Source of the DNA: Colwellia demingiae
Lineage (GTDB): Bacteria; Pseudomonadota; Gammaproteobacteria; Enterobacterales; Alteromonadaceae
Length of the DNA stretch: 64,000 nt
NCBI RefSeq assembly: GCF_007954275.1
Contig: NZ_VOLT01000004.1
Span: 434,001-498,000, forward strand
Direction of reading: 5' to 3'
Shown: piece after piece, positions 38,009-48,525 of the stretch
How the letters are laid out: each line of letters opens with the position of its first letter
Position numbering within the stretch: the stretch's first letter is position 1
The notes under the pieces: model-generated
What the model was told of the DNA's origin: nothing
Seen by the model: only the letters and a program-made list of their open reading frames with translations
Databases searched by the model: none
Position numbers and translations under genes: made by a program

Positions 38009-39058
38009 ATGAGCAGAGCTTTTCTATTTCTTAGTATTTTCTTCTTAAGTGGCTGTGGAACACCAATCCAAGCATTTCAAGTAAAAGAAAATTCAATTCA
38101 AACATTATATAAGAAGGTCAATCCTTCAGTTGTTGAATTACATGTACAATCACTAGCTGATCCAAAAATTGGTCAAGTAGCATATAAAGCAAAAACCGCA
38201 AATTCATTAGGCTCAGGTGCATTAGTAAGTAGTGAAGGTCGTATTTTAACAGCAGCGCATGTTGTTGATAAGGCAACCGCAATTGAAGTAGAGTTTGCTG
38301 ATGGCACAAAAACTACCGGTCATGTTGTTTGGGTAGAGCCACTTATCGATTTGGCTATGATTCAAGCAGGGGAAGTTCCTAGCTCAGCCAAACCATTAAA
38401 ATTAGCTAAAACTAACGATTATCAAATTGGTGAACAAGTTATTATTATTGGTGCACCTTTTGGTGTTAGCCACAGTTTATCTGTCGGCTATCTAAGTGGT
38501 ATTCGTGACGGTAACGCAATACCTGGTCGAACCCTAGTACCACGTTTACTGCAAACGGATGCCTCAATTAACCAAGGTAATTCTGGCGGTCCAATGTTTA
38601 ACCTTAATGGTGAAATTGTTGGTATTGTTAGCCATATATTATCTAAAAGTGGTGGCAGCAATGGCTTAGGTTTCGTTGTTTCGGTTGATACTGTTCGCCA
38701 TATAATTGATAGCGACCCTGGTACATTCTCTGGTTTTATTCCATTGCTACTTAATAAAAAACAGTCTTATGCTATTAACAATACAGCAGGGCATGGCATG
38801 TTAATTCAGCATGTTATACCGGGTACTTTAGCAGATAAATTAGGCTTTAAAGGTGGTAATCTTAGTGTAGTCATTGGCCGCAGTCCTATTTTACTTGGTG
38901 GTGACATACTGCTGGAAGTAGGCGGACGTGCTATTATTGATTTAGCCTCAGCGGTTCAAATTAAGAAGCATCTAGCTACCTTTGAAAAAGGCGATAGAGT
39001 TACTTTTAAGTATTTACGCAATGGTCAAAAGAAAGAAACTTACTGGATAGTTGAGTAG
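38009..39058 (+). CDS. HtrA-like S1C serine protease, lipoprotein, with PDZ domain
   Basis: An envelope trypsin-like protease. The signal ends in lipobox LSGC (Cys16), so the protein is probably lipid-anchored, unlike DegP or DegQ. The catalytic triad is visible: His84 in TAAHVVD, Asp114 in LIDLAMI and Ser192 in QGNSGGPMF. One PDZ-like domain follows (about 255-349: VIPGTLADKLGF, LLGGDILLEVGGRAI). The length (349) is close to DegS-type proteases with one PDZ. It could act in protein quality control; a DegS-like role with the RseA system in this window is possible but unsupported. Confidence 0.88.
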   Translation: MSRAFLFLSIFFLSGCGTPIQAFQVKENSIQTLYKKVNPSVVELHVQSLADPKIGQVAYKAKTANSLGSGALVSSEGRILTAAHVVDKATAIEVEFADGTKTTGHVVWVEPLIDLAMIQAGEVPSSAKPLKLAKTNDYQIGEQVIIIGAPFGVSHSLSVGYLSGIRDGNAIPGRTLVPRLLQTDASINQGNSGGPMFNLNGEIVGIVSHILSKSGGSNGLGFVVSVDTVRHIIDSDPGTFSGFIPLLLNKKQSYAINNTAGHGMLIQHVIPGTLADKLGFKGGNLSVVIGRSPILLGGDILLEVGGRAIIDLASAVQIKKHLATFEKGDRVTFKYLRNGQKKETYWIVE

Positions 39059-39219
39059 TTAACGTTAATCGCTAGCTATAATATTTATTCAAGTTAACCA
39101 AGGTAAAGAGGCGGATACATTTCTGCCTTTTTTAGATAATTTAAACGGTAAAAGTACATTTTTAATGGTGTTATACTACTGACTCCTTAATAGTTGCTAA
39201 TATTGTTCGGAAAAACTTT

Positions 39220-39888
39220 ATGACTATAGTATATAAAACAAGAACGCAGTTAGTGGTTGAAACGCTGAGAGAAAAAATTCTTAGCGGTGAGTTGAAGGCG
39301 GGCGAATCACTTCGTCAAGCGGCGTTAGCGACCGAATTAAATGTAAGTCGTATTCCGGTAAGAGAAGCCTTATTACAGCTTGAAGGTGAAGGATTAGTTG
39401 TCTTTGAACCACATAAAGGCGCTACAGTAACTGAGCTTAACGCTAAGCATGTTGTTGAGCTTTTTGAATTACGAGCAATGCTTGAAGGGCACTTGTTAGC
39501 TGCATCGTTACCACTATTAACCAGTGAGAAACTAGCTGAGGCAAGTGAGATTCTAGGGCAATTAGATAAAGCCCTTGGTAAGGAAAATGCCGCAAATACT
39601 TGGAGCGAGCTGAACTCTCGCTATCATAATTGTTTATACTCGGCGGCAAACCGTCCACAAACGCAAGATTTAGTTAATACGTTAAATAAAAATGCTGATA
39701 GATATATTCGTATGCATTTATTGTGGGCAGGCGGCATTTCTAAAGCAGGTCCTGAACACAATCAGCTATTAGCTTTTTGTAAAACGGGTGATGTTGACGA
39801 AGCTGTTGCGGTATTAAAGCACCATATTTTAAGCTCTAGAGATGAAATAAAAGCTTTTTTAGAGCAACGTGAAGCTGCTAATAATTAA
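39220..39888 (+). CDS. GntR-family regulator (FadR/FCD subfamily)
   Basis: The N-terminal winged helix (residues about 8-72: LREKILSGELKAGESLRQAALATELNVSRIPVREAL) is of GntR type. The C-terminal 150 residues form an all-helical FCD domain with ELFELRAMLEG and candidate metal-ligand histidines in SRYHNCLY and LKHHI. Such regulators usually bind small organic acids. Neighbours are a protease and a SulP transporter, neither clearly its target. Confidence 0.88.
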   Translation: MTIVYKTRTQLVVETLREKILSGELKAGESLRQAALATELNVSRIPVREALLQLEGEGLVVFEPHKGATVTELNAKHVVELFELRAMLEGHLLAASLPLLTSEKLAEASEILGQLDKALGKENAANTWSELNSRYHNCLYSAANRPQTQDLVNTLNKNADRYIRMHLLWAGGISKAGPEHNQLLAFCKTGDVDEAVAVLKHHILSSRDEIKAFLEQREAANN

Positions 39889-39910
39889 TTTTATTGGTAG
39901 TGTAATATTT

Positions 39911-39953
39911 ATTTGCTTACTTATACTTACTTATGTTGTAAAAGTAAGCAAAT
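39911..39953 (+). terminator. Hairpin after GntR gene
   Basis: ATTTGCTTAC and GTAAGCAAAT form a perfect 10-bp stem with a 23-base loop. The tail ATTGACTTTT is only partly T-rich. Confidence 0.5.
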
Positions 39954-40131
39954 ATTGACTTTTCCTCTTTATTTCTATAGTATTCCCGCCCCTCAAAATC
40001 ACGTAAAACTTGTTTGTTTTTGTCTATGTTTAGCGTTAATTAAGCATAAATGAATCATGTTCGCCAATTCGTATTCGCCAATGATTTAACCGGAAAAGTT
40101 AACTGTTAGCGATAAACCCAATGAGATAAAA

Positions 40132-41661
40132 ATGTTTGAATTACACGCTAGTAAAGTGTCTAACTTGAAAAATGATGTGTTATCAGGTCTAACAGTTGCG
40201 TTAGCACTTGTACCTGAAGCGGTAGCTTTTGCTTTTGTTGCCGGCGTAGAGCCTTTAGTTGGTTTATATGCTGCTTTTATAGTTGGTTTAATTACTGCTA
40301 TTTTTGGTGGCCGACCTGGAATGATTTCTGGTGCCACGGGTGCCATGGCTGTTGTAATGGTAAGTTTAGTTGCCATTCATGGTGTTGAATACCTATTTGC
40401 CACTGTGGTGCTCACGGGCATAATACAAATTATGGCGGGAATATTTAAATTAGGTAAGTTTATTCGCCTAGTACCGCACCCTGTAATGCTAGGTTTTGTT
40501 AATGGTTTAGCGATTGTTATCTTTTTAGCTCAATTAGGGCAATTTAAAGTAACTAACGCTGCTGGTGAACTTGAATGGATGCAAGGTACGCCATTATTTA
40601 CCATGGCAGGTTTGATACTTCTAACGATGGCAATCATACACTTTTTCCCTAAACTGACTAAAGCAGTACCTTCAACTCTAGTGGCTATTGTGGGCGTGTC
40701 ATTATTAGTCTTTGCTATCGGTCTTGATACTAAACTTGTTGGTGATGTTGCTTCAATTGCTGGCGGTTTACCAACTTTCGCTATTCCTCAAGTTCCGTTC
40801 TCATTCGAAACCTTTAAAATTATTCTTCCTTTTGCGCTTGTTCTTGCCGCAATTGGTCTTATTGAATCTTTATTAACACTCACTTTAATTGATGAATTAA
40901 CAGGTACACGCGGTCGCAGTAATAAAGAGTGTATTGCTCAAGGTGCAGCTAACACAGTTACGGGCTTCTTTGGCGGTATGGGTGGTTGTGCGATGATCGG
41001 TCAGTCGATGATCAACGTAAACTCAGGTGGTCGTGGTAGAGCATCTGGTATAACTGCAGCGTTAGCCTTGTTAGGTTTTATCTTGTTTGCTTCTGGCTTA
41101 ATTGAAGCGATACCGCTAGCTGCACTAGTTGGCGTAATGTTCATTGTGGTTATTGGTACGTTTGAATGGTCAAGTCTTCGAATTTTAGGCAAAGTACCTA
41201 AAGCCGATGCTTTTGTTATTGTATTGGTTTCAGGGGTTACTGTTTATTCAGATTTAGCTGTTGCCGTTATTGTTGGTGTTATTGTATCAGCGTTAGTTTT
41301 TGCTTGGGAGCACGCTAAACATATTATTGTTCACCGAAGTGTTAATGAAGAAGGCTCAACAGTATATGAAGTGAGTGGACCAATATTCTTCGGTTCAATC
41401 GCTAATTTCCTTGAGCAATTTACGCCAGAAGATGACAGTGACGATGTTATTGTTGAGTTCAAAAATGCGCGTGTTGTTGATCACTCTGCCATTGAAGCAA
41501 TTGATACTTTGGCTGAGCGCTATTTATCGCGTAACAAGGCCATGCATTTGAAACACTTAAACAAAGAGTGTAAAGAACTGTTACACAAAGCAGATAAATT
41601 AGTTGAACTTAATATAATTGAAGACCCTGATTATCATATTGTTAGTGATAAGTTAGCGTAA
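40132..41661 (+). CDS. SulP-family anion transporter with STAS domain
   Basis: An inner-membrane anion permease of the SLC26/SulP family. Ten or more hydrophobic segments include the signature region VALALVPEAVAFAFVAGVEPLVGLYAAF and GATGAMAVVMVSLV. A C-terminal STAS domain spans about residues 400-505 (YEVSGPIFFGSIANFLEQF, VDHSAIEAIDTLAERY). Family members carry sulfate, bicarbonate or dicarboxylates; the sequence does not decide. It has its own leader and terminator. Confidence 0.92.
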   Translation: MFELHASKVSNLKNDVLSGLTVALALVPEAVAFAFVAGVEPLVGLYAAFIVGLITAIFGGRPGMISGATGAMAVVMVSLVAIHGVEYLFATVVLTGIIQIMAGIFKLGKFIRLVPHPVMLGFVNGLAIVIFLAQLGQFKVTNAAGELEWMQGTPLFTMAGLILLTMAIIHFFPKLTKAVPSTLVAIVGVSLLVFAIGLDTKLVGDVASIAGGLPTFAIPQVPFSFETFKIILPFALVLAAIGLIESLLTLTLIDELTGTRGRSNKECIAQGAANTVTGFFGGMGGCAMIGQSMINVNSGGRGRASGITAALALLGFILFASGLIEAIPLAALVGVMFIVVIGTFEWSSLRILGKVPKADAFVIVLVSGVTVYSDLAVAVIVGVIVSALVFAWEHAKHIIVHRSVNEEGSTVYEVSGPIFFGSIANFLEQFTPEDDSDDVIVEFKNARVVDHSAIEAIDTLAERYLSRNKAMHLKHLNKECKELLHKADKLVELNIIEDPDYHIVSDKLA

Positions 41662-41705
41662 ATTCATCTTTAAATAATTTAAGAGCCAGATTCGCTGGCT
41701 ATTAT

Positions 41706-41751
41706 AAAAATGCGTTGATAAGTTATACTTAACTTACAGCGCATTTTTTTT
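41706..41751 (+). terminator. Terminator after SulP gene
   Basis: An outer stem AAAAATGCG/CGCATTTTT encloses an inner AAGTTA/TAACTT stem, followed by a long T-run. A smaller AGCCAG/CTGGCT hairpin lies just before it. Confidence 0.8.
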
Positions 41752-41942
41752 ATTTGATTTTTAGTGATACCCAAAACATTATTATTAAGTTTGTGCCCTT
41801 GTTGAGCGTAGGGAAAGTTAAGCAAGGTAAGAAAAACTTGTAAAGTAGCTAGTTATTACGATTGGGAATAATGCAGTCTTGGCGTATTTTAATCAGCAAA
41901 ACCGAGCAATAATTTACTAAAATAGGTATTAGGAGGGGTTAA

Positions 41943-42263
41943 ATGCAATTAGAATTTTTTGACGTTCCTAGTCCCTGTGTTGGCATTTGTCAGTCCGATG
42001 AGAAAGGTCACTGCCTAGGTTGCATGCGCTCGCGCGATGAACGATTAGACTGGAAAGCCTTTAATAATGATGAAAAACAAAAAGTCATAAAACGTTGTAT
42101 TCAACGTAAAAAGCGTAAGAAAAATCTGCATAAGCCTAAGCAGGTACAAACCGCCACGGCACTAGAAAGTGAAGTTGATATGCAGCCATCTTTACTTGAT
42201 CCCCCAAGTAAAACTCAGACAACACCAGATACTGATTTAGATTTTAGTGAGTTTGAGCTTTAA
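41943..42263 (+). CDS. DUF1289 small cysteine protein
   Basis: A 106-residue protein beginning with the DUF1289 pattern SPCVGICQSDEKGHCLGCMRSRDE, whose four cysteines (C-x3-C-x7-C-x2-C) suggest metal or Fe-S binding. A Lys/Arg-rich stretch follows, then a low-complexity acidic tail that is longer than usual. The function of the family is unknown. AGGAGGGG directly precedes the ATG. It lies before tRNA-Phe on the same strand. Confidence 0.88.
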   Translation: MQLEFFDVPSPCVGICQSDEKGHCLGCMRSRDERLDWKAFNNDEKQKVIKRCIQRKKRKKNLHKPKQVQTATALESEVDMQPSLLDPPSKTQTTPDTDLDFSEFEL

Positions 42264-42431
42264 CTCCGCTAGTGTTGCTATTTAAACCGTTTTAATTCGT
42301 TTAACGGTTTGTTAATTAACCATTATCAAAAAAATTCACTTTTAATACAATATTTTTTACAAAACGGTTGCCACTGATAATGTTTAACTATATTATACGC
42401 GCTCTTTAGAGAGTTCTACTCCATAAAGAAT

Positions 42432-42507
42432 GCCCCGATAGCTCAGTTGGTAGAGCAGAGGATTGAAAATCCTCGTGTCCCTGGTTCAAATCCGGGTCGG
42501 GGCACCA
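42432..42507 (+). tRNA. tRNA-Phe (GAA), copy 2
   Basis: Same cloverleaf and 76-base sequence as the minus-strand copy, with anticodon GAA and encoded CCA. It is a single-gene transcript with its own terminator. Confidence 0.95.
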
Positions 42508-42517
42508 TAAAAAGATA

Positions 42518-42551
42518 AAGCCTCAGCATTAATACTGCTGAGGCTTTTTTC
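42518..42551 (+). terminator. Terminator after tRNA-Phe copy 2
   Basis: AGCCTCAGCA and TGCTGAGGCT form a perfect stem followed by T6. The stem is almost the same as that behind the tRNA-Thr gene. Confidence 0.9.
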
Positions 42552-42673
42552 GTTTCTAAAGGCTAAATTTTTTAAGAGTGTAGTTTATTAAACTCGATAG
42601 AGCTTTAATGATTGTAATTTTAGTCAGCTGAGTTTGTAGACTCAACTGACAAACGTTATGCAGGGGTGAATCT

Positions 42674-45307
42674 CTAGATTTGTTCTTTTAAGGTAAATAA
42701 TAAATCTAGTGCTTGTCTCGGGCTTAACTCATTAATATCGGTATCAATAAGAGTTGTTACCACTGAGTGTTCTTCAGGGGCGAAACTGAGCTGCTCAAAG
42801 GCATCATTTTGTATAGGTGCTGGTAGTACGCTTGGAGTTTGCTGTTGCTCTAATTCGCTTAATCTTTGCTTAGCACGTTTGATTACTGTTTTTGGTACAC
42901 CGGCCAACTGTGCAACTTGCAAACCAAAACTTTTGCTCGCAGCGCCTTCTTGTACTGCATGCATAAAGACAATGTTATCGTCATGTTCCATGGCATCTAA
43001 GTGAACATTGGCTAAGCTTGGAATTTGCTCTGCAAGCATAGTAAGCTCAAAATAATGAGTGGCGAATAAGGTAAAAGCCTTAGTTTTAAGTGCTAACATT
43101 TCTGCACAAGCCCAAGCCAGTGATAAGCCATCATAGGTACTGGTACCACGACCAATCTCATCAAGTAGTACTAAACTTTTATCTGTAGCGTTATGTAAAA
43201 TGTTTGCCGTTTCAGTCATTTCGACCATAAAGGTTGAGCGGCCACTGGCTAAATCATCGGAAGCACCAATTCGGGTAAATATTCTATCAACTAAACCTAT
43301 GGTCGCGTTATCAGCAGGTACATAACAACCAATATGAGCAAGCAAAACTATTAAGGCTGTTTGGCGCATATACGTTGATTTACCGCCCATATTTGGACCC
43401 GTAATAATCAACATTTTACGTTGCTCTGTTAATAACACAGGATTAGCGATAAAAGCATCACTAGTCATTTGCTCAACGACAACATGGCGACCAGCATCAA
43501 TACTAATGACTGGTTTTTCAACTAAGTTAGGTTTTACATAGTTTAACGCTAATGCACGCTCTGCGAAGGTGGTTAATACATCGAGCTCAGCAATGGCTTG
43601 GCTTAATTGCTGCAGTTGCGCTAAATCGGGTAATACTTTATCGAATAACTCTTGATAGAGTGACTTTTCTAAGGCTAAAAATTTACTTTGAGCGCTAAGT
43701 ACTTTCTCTTCATGTTGCTTTAATTCTTCGGTAATAAAACGTTCATTATTTTTTAATGTTTGGCGGCGAATGTAATCATCAGGTGCGTCGACTGCCGCGG
43801 TGCGACTCATTTCAATGAAAAAACCATGAACTCTGTTATAGCCAACTTTCAAAGAATGAATGCCGGTACGTTCTTTTTCACGTTGTTCAAGTTGTGCTAA
43901 AAATTCTGTTGCACCATCACTTAAATCTCGTAGTACATCGAGCTCGCTATTATAACCCGGAGCGATCACACCACCATCACGTATTAATACGGGTGGGTTT
44001 TCAACAATGGCCTGTTCTAACAAACCTTGTAGTTGAGGCATTGGCTGACTTTGTTGAGCAATAGTGGCTAAGTAATTGGTGGTTGATTCGCTAGTGTGGA
44101 GCTCTGTTAATTCACTTTTTAATTCATTCTGTAATTCTGGCATCTGCTGTAACGCATGACGTAAACGAGCAAAATCTCGGGGCCTTGCAGAGCCTAAAGC
44201 GATTCTAGAAACAATACGTTCAATGTCGCCTAAGCCTTTTAATAATGGTTGAATCGACGTGATCAGATCTAACGCTATGATATCACTTACCGTATTTTGG
44301 CGGTTATTAAGAACGGTTAAATCCCGTAAGGGGAAGTGTAACCAACGTTTAAGTAAACGCGAGCCCATTGTCGTCGATGATTTATCTAAAATAGCAGCAA
44401 GGGTATTGTCTAAACCGCCATGTAAGTTTTGGGTTAGCTCTAAATTACGCCTAGTGGCGGCATCAAGTACCACGCCTTTATTGGCCGATTCACAGATAAT
44501 GGCACGAATATGAGGTAGGGCAGTGCGTTGGGTATCTTTAACGTATTGAAATAAACAACCGGCAGCAGCCAAACCTAAAGGTTTATCATCAACACCAAAA
44601 CCAGTTAACTCTTTAGTATCAAACTGTTTGTTCAATAAGTTAATGGCCGTATCAAGATCAAATTCCCATTCTGGACGGCGACGTAAACCTTTTCTGTTCT
44701 CTATTAAACTAAAATCTTGTAGAGATTCACTATAAAGTAGTTCAGCAGGAGATAAACGCTGTAACTCAGCTTGAAGTTGTTCATTGGTTTGTGGCTCAGT
44801 CAGTACAAATCGGCCACTGGCCATATCTAAATAAGCAAGACCAAATGCAGGAGCTGAGCTTGTTTTTAGCTTTGCTTGCGGTGATTGATTATCGACGATA
44901 GCAACGATGAGGTTATCTTGTCTATCGGCTAGCAGTGCTTCATCACTAACCGTACCGGGTGTGATAACTCGAACCACTTTACGCTCAACCGGACCTTTAC
45001 TGGTGGCAGGATCGCCTATTTGTTCGCAAATAGCGACCGATTCACCTAAAGCGACTAGCTTCGCTAAGTAGTTATCAGCCGCATGATATGGCACACCAGC
45101 CATTGGAATAGCATTACCACCGGTTTTACCTCGAGCGGTAAGTGAAATATCTAATAAGTCAGAGGCTTTTTTGGCATCGTCAAAAAATAGCTCATAGAAA
45201 TCGCCCATGCGATAAAAGATCAAAGTATGTGGAAACTCAGCCTTAATGGTTAAGTACTGGCGCATCATAGGGGTATGTGAAGAAAGATCTTTTGTGGCAG
45301 TGGTCAT
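42674..45307 (-). CDS. mutS: DNA mismatch repair protein MutS
   Basis: Recognises base mismatches and starts repair with MutL. The N-terminal mismatch-binding motif is FYELF in [15 protein letters not shown] (about residue 36). Then follow connector, lever and clamp domains, the Walker A motif [13 protein letters not shown], Walker [17 protein letters not shown] and a C-terminal helix-turn-helix region with [15 protein letters not shown]. The length (877) is somewhat longer than the 853 of E. coli. It is monocistronic here and not next to recA-cinA or rpoS, as in many relatives. Confidence 0.96.
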   Translation of the reverse strand: MTTATKDLSSHTPMMRQYLTIKAEFPHTLIFYRMGDFYELFFDDAKKASDLLDISLTARGKTGGNAIPMAGVPYHAADNYLAKLVALGESVAICEQIGDPATSKGPVERKVVRVITPGTVSDEALLADRQDNLIVAIVDNQSPQAKLKTSSAPAFGLAYLDMASGRFVLTEPQTNEQLQAELQRLSPAELLYSESLQDFSLIENRKGLRRRPEWEFDLDTAINLLNKQFDTKELTGFGVDDKPLGLAAAGCLFQYVKDTQRTALPHIRAIICESANKGVVLDAATRRNLELTQNLHGGLDNTLAAILDKSSTTMGSRLLKRWLHFPLRDLTVLNNRQNTVSDIIALDLITSIQPLLKGLGDIERIVSRIALGSARPRDFARLRHALQQMPELQNELKSELTELHTSESTTNYLATIAQQSQPMPQLQGLLEQAIVENPPVLIRDGGVIAPGYNSELDVLRDLSDGATEFLAQLEQREKERTGIHSLKVGYNRVHGFFIEMSRTAAVDAPDDYIRRQTLKNNERFITEELKQHEEKVLSAQSKFLALEKSLYQELFDKVLPDLAQLQQLSQAIAELDVLTTFAERALALNYVKPNLVEKPVISIDAGRHVVVEQMTSDAFIANPVLLTEQRKMLIITGPNMGGKSTYMRQTALIVLLAHIGCYVPADNATIGLVDRIFTRIGASDDLASGRSTFMVEMTETANILHNATDKSLVLLDEIGRGTSTYDGLSLAWACAEMLALKTKAFTLFATHYFELTMLAEQIPSLANVHLDAMEHDDNIVFMHAVQEGAASKSFGLQVAQLAGVPKTVIKRAKQRLSELEQQQTPSVLPAPIQNDAFEQLSFAPEEHSVVTTLIDTDINELSPRQALDLLFTLKEQI

Positions 45308-45442
45308 GAAATGCTAAAACTCTTATGTTATTACTAGCTATATACTAGGGGGTAATTATACCGGCAGGTATTATTCCTAGATTATGCCATAAGCAGTATT
45401 AGCATTTCTTCACTTTTTAATAATTATTCCGAGCTGCTGTAA

Positions 45443-46063
45443 TTACCTAGCCATCCATGTAGTAAACAGTGACCAAGCAATTAACCACATAACTAAAGCA
45501 ATAATTATATCTATAGTCATTTTTACTTTTGGTTTGCTTAATTGTTTTGAAAGTTTGGCTGCGCCAAATGCTAAACAGCTAAACCAAGTTAATGAACCAA
45601 AAATGCAGCCAATAAGGAAATATACTTTCACCTCATCAGAGTATTGCCCGCCAACACTGCCAATAACCATCACGGTATCAATGTAGGCATGTGGGTTTAA
45701 AAAAGTAACGGCCAAGGTTGTCAGGAAAATAATCTTTGCCGATTTCTTTTTCAAAAGTGTATCAGCTGTATTTTTGCTCTGCACAAATGCAGACTTCATT
45801 GATAGTAGGCCATAAACACTTAAAAACAAGATACCACCCCAAGTGAGTATATTGAATAAAGTAGTATTATGTGACAGTAAAATACTACCACCAAGTACAC
45901 CTATACTTATCAACAAAGCATCGTAAAGAACAAAAAGAGCGGCGGTCATTTTATGATGATTTTGATGAATGCCCTGATTGATTAGCATAGAGTTTTGCGT
46001 ACCAATAGGTATGATCATACTTAATGTTAGGGTAAAACCTTTTGCTAAAACTAATAAGCTCAT
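45443..46063 (-). CDS. argO: LysE/ArgO-family amino-acid exporter
   Basis: A six-helix exporter of basic amino acids. The opening GFTLTLSMIIPIGTQNSMLINQG carries the conserved PIGxQN motif of the LysE/ArgO group, and the later FLNPHAYIDTVMVIG block is also typical. It is divergent from the argP-like regulator 121 bp away, which matches the argO/argP regulation known in E. coli, so arginine or lysine export under ArgP control is likely. Confidence 0.88.
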   Translation of the reverse strand: MSLLVLAKGFTLTLSMIIPIGTQNSMLINQGIHQNHHKMTAALFVLYDALLISIGVLGGSILLSHNTTLFNILTWGGILFLSVYGLLSMKSAFVQSKNTADTLLKKKSAKIIFLTTLAVTFLNPHAYIDTVMVIGSVGGQYSDEVKVYFLIGCIFGSLTWFSCLAFGAAKLSKQLSKPKVKMTIDIIIALVMWLIAWSLFTTWMAR

Positions 46064-46184
46064 AATGGTACTCGATAAATAGTCTGTAAATTTGATAAGC
46101 GCTAGTTTGCATTAATCCTCCATTTAAATATAATTAATAATAATTAACTATCATTAGTAAAACTTATGAGGATTATGTGGGGTT

Positions 46185-47081
46185 ATGGCAAATTTTGACT
46201 ATAAACTTCTTGCTGCGCTGGCTGAAGTTATCGAACTACAAAGCTTTGAGTTGGCGGCACAAAAATTATTCATTTCACAATCAGCAATCTCTCAACGCAT
46301 TAAAGCGCTAGAAGAGCATGTTGGACAACCCGTTCTTATTCGTAATCAACCTATCGTCGCGACACCAGCAGGTGAACAATTACTGAGTCATTTTAAAAAA
46401 GTGAAACAACTTGAGCATGAGCTAGTACCACTTTTATCTCCAGATAAACCGATTAAGCCGATGAAAATCTCGCTAGCGGTTAACGCAGATAGTATTGCTA
46501 CCTGGTTTATTGATGCAATTACACCGGTACTTAAAAACCATTTAGTCGAGTTGAATTTAATTATTGAACATGAAGAAAGAACCTTAGATAAGTTACGAAG
46601 CGGACAAGCTATTGGCGCAGTAAGCACTATTGAAAAACCCTTAAAAGGATATCGCTCTTTCAAGCTTGGTGAGATGGAATATTGCTTGGTTGCCAGTAAA
46701 GGTTTTGCGAAAAAATACTTTCCAGAAGGGGTGAACCAAAACTCATTAAAGATGGCGCCCGCGATAAGTTATGATCATAAAGATGATATGCATGTACGTT
46801 ATATTGCAAAACACTTTAGTTTGGCAGCCAGCGAATATTATTGTCATAGTGTTCGTTCATCAGAAGCATTTATCCCGTTAGCCAAGCAGGGCGTTGCTTA
46901 TTGCTTGATACCTAAATTACAAATAGAGCAAGAGTTAATCGCGGGTCAATTAATAAGTTTATGCCCTGGTATGGAATTAGTAGAGACCTTGTATTGGCAT
47001 AGTTGGGTGTTGGTAAAAGGTGTTAACAAAAAAATATCAGAACAAATAGTTCGTATTGGTCGTGAAAAATTAGCACATTAG
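46185..47081 (+). CDS. argP: LysR-family regulator ArgP
   Basis: A 298-residue LysR regulator. Residues 1-60 hold the winged helix (FELAAQKLFISQSAISQRIKALEEHVGQPVLIRN), followed by a substrate-binding domain. The sequence DYKLLAALAEVIELQSFELAA resembles ArgP/IciA, which senses lysine and arginine and activates argO. The divergent argO-type exporter supports the call. Confidence 0.88.
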   Translation: MANFDYKLLAALAEVIELQSFELAAQKLFISQSAISQRIKALEEHVGQPVLIRNQPIVATPAGEQLLSHFKKVKQLEHELVPLLSPDKPIKPMKISLAVNADSIATWFIDAITPVLKNHLVELNLIIEHEERTLDKLRSGQAIGAVSTIEKPLKGYRSFKLGEMEYCLVASKGFAKKYFPEGVNQNSLKMAPAISYDHKDDMHVRYIAKHFSLAASEYYCHSVRSSEAFIPLAKQGVAYCLIPKLQIEQELIAGQLISLCPGMELVETLYWHSWVLVKGVNKKISEQIVRIGREKLAH

Positions 47082-47157
47082 CATTTTCTATTAAGTTGCA
47101 ATATTCATGGTTGAAACAGTACTGTGTAAACGAAGTAATTTATCGACATGTAAATGG

Positions 47158-47204
47158 AAAAGTAACTTTTTATGATTGATATTCTAAAAGTTACTTTTTG
47201 ATTT
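47158..47204 (+). terminator. Hairpin between argP and recA
   Basis: AAAAGTAACTTTT and AAAAGTTACTTTT form a 13-bp inverted repeat, with T-rich sequence after it. A third copy of AAAAGTAAC occurs at about 47229. Confidence 0.6.
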
Positions 47205-47282
47205 TTATTCTTTATTTTTCAATTGACTAAAAGTAACAGTTTGTTGTTTTTTTATTTAAAATAAAAAAAGTTATAATAAAAC

Positions 47283-47310
47283 TTGATACTGTACGAACTT
47301 ACAGTATACT
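47283..47310 (+). promoter_or_regulatory. recA promoter with LexA (SOS) box
   Basis: TACTGTACGAACTTACAGTA (47287-47306) is a near-ideal SOS box, CTG-N10-CAG with TA flanks. It is embedded between the -35 TTGATA (47283-47288) and the -10 TATACT (47305-47310), 16-bp spacing. The same arrangement exists at E. coli recA, so LexA repression and DNA-damage induction are strongly supported. Confidence 0.95.
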
Positions 47311-47354
47311 TGTCTCATCAAAACGAATTAACACAACTGCTCGCGGAGTAATTT

Positions 47355-48392
47355 ATGAAAGACGATAAAGAAAAAGCACTATCAGCAGCCTTAGCCCAAA
47401 TTGAACGTCAATTCGGTAAAGGTTCAATAATGAAACTTGGTGATAATACCACCATGGATGTAGAAACTATTTCTACAGGTTCATTAGGCTTAGATATCGC
47501 CTTAGGTGCTGGCGGCTTACCAATGGGTCGAGTTGTTGAAATTTATGGTCCTGAATCGAGCGGTAAAACAACGCTAACTTTAGAAGTTATCGCCGAAGCA
47601 CAACGCAACGGTAAAGTTTGTGCATTTATCGATGCAGAGCATGCTCTTGACCCTGTTTATGCTGAAAAATTAGGTGTTAATATTAATGAGTTATTAATTT
47701 CTCAGCCTGATACTGGTGAACAAGCACTGGAAATTGTTGATATGTTAACGCGCTCTGGTGCTATCGACGTTATTGTGGTCGATTCTGTTGCCGCGCTTAC
47801 ACCTAAAGCTGAGATTGAAGGTGATATGGGTGATTCACATATGGGCTTGCAAGCACGTATGTTGTCTCAAGCGATGCGTAAGCTTACCGGTAATTTGAAA
47901 AAATCTAATACCATGCTTATTTTCATTAACCAAATTCGTATGAAAATTGGTGTTATGTTCGGTAGCCCAGAAACCACTACAGGTGGTAATGCATTAAAAT
48001 TCTACGCTTCAGTACGTTTAGATATCCGTCGTATTGGCGCGGTTAAAAACGGTGATGAAATCGTTGGTAATGAAACACGTGTGAAAGTGGTTAAAAATAA
48101 AATTGCTCCACCATTTAAGCAAGCTGAATTCCAAATTTTATACGGCGAAGGCATTAACAACTTAGGTGAGTTAATTGAATTAGGCGTTAAGCATGAGTTT
48201 GTAGAGAAAGCAGGTGCTTGGTATAGCTGTAATGGTGAAAGAATTGGTCAAGGTAAAGCTAATGCTGCTAAATATTTAGATGAACATCCTGAAATGGCTA
48301 AAGATGTTGATACTAAATTACGCGATATGTTTTTATCAAAAGCTGTTGTGGCAGAAGATAAATCAGAAGTAAAAGAAAAAGAAAAGGCATAA
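47355..48392 (+). CDS. recA: Recombinase A
   Basis: Strand-exchange protein and LexA co-protease. Walker [11 protein letters not shown] (about residue 67), the core [22 protein letters not shown], the L2-type [16 protein letters not shown] and an acidic/Lys-rich C-terminal tail are all present; the length is 345. It is alone in its transcription unit, between its SOS promoter and a terminator, and recX does not follow it. Confidence 0.98.
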   Translation: MKDDKEKALSAALAQIERQFGKGSIMKLGDNTTMDVETISTGSLGLDIALGAGGLPMGRVVEIYGPESSGKTTLTLEVIAEAQRNGKVCAFIDAEHALDPVYAEKLGVNINELLISQPDTGEQALEIVDMLTRSGAIDVIVVDSVAALTPKAEIEGDMGDSHMGLQARMLSQAMRKLTGNLKKSNTMLIFINQIRMKIGVMFGSPETTTGGNALKFYASVRLDIRRIGAVKNGDEIVGNETRVKVVKNKIAPPFKQAEFQILYGEGINNLGELIELGVKHEFVEKAGAWYSCNGERIGQGKANAAKYLDEHPEMAKDVDTKLRDMFLSKAVVAEDKSEVKEKEKA

Positions 48393-48444
48393 CTGAATAA
48401 TTAGCACGAGTTTTTGTTAATAACATTTAGCTAAAATTCAGCGA

Positions 48445-48482
48445 AAAAAAACGTAACCTTAGACGTAAGGTTACGTTTTTTT
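48445..48482. terminator. Bidirectional terminator after recA
   Basis: ACGTAACCTTA and TAAGGTTACGT pair perfectly around a four-base loop with A8 before and T7 after. It separates recA from the convergent slyD gene. Confidence 0.92.
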
Positions 48483-48525
48483 ATGTCCGATAGTTTGTAG
48501 AATGATACAAACTAATCAGAAAAAC

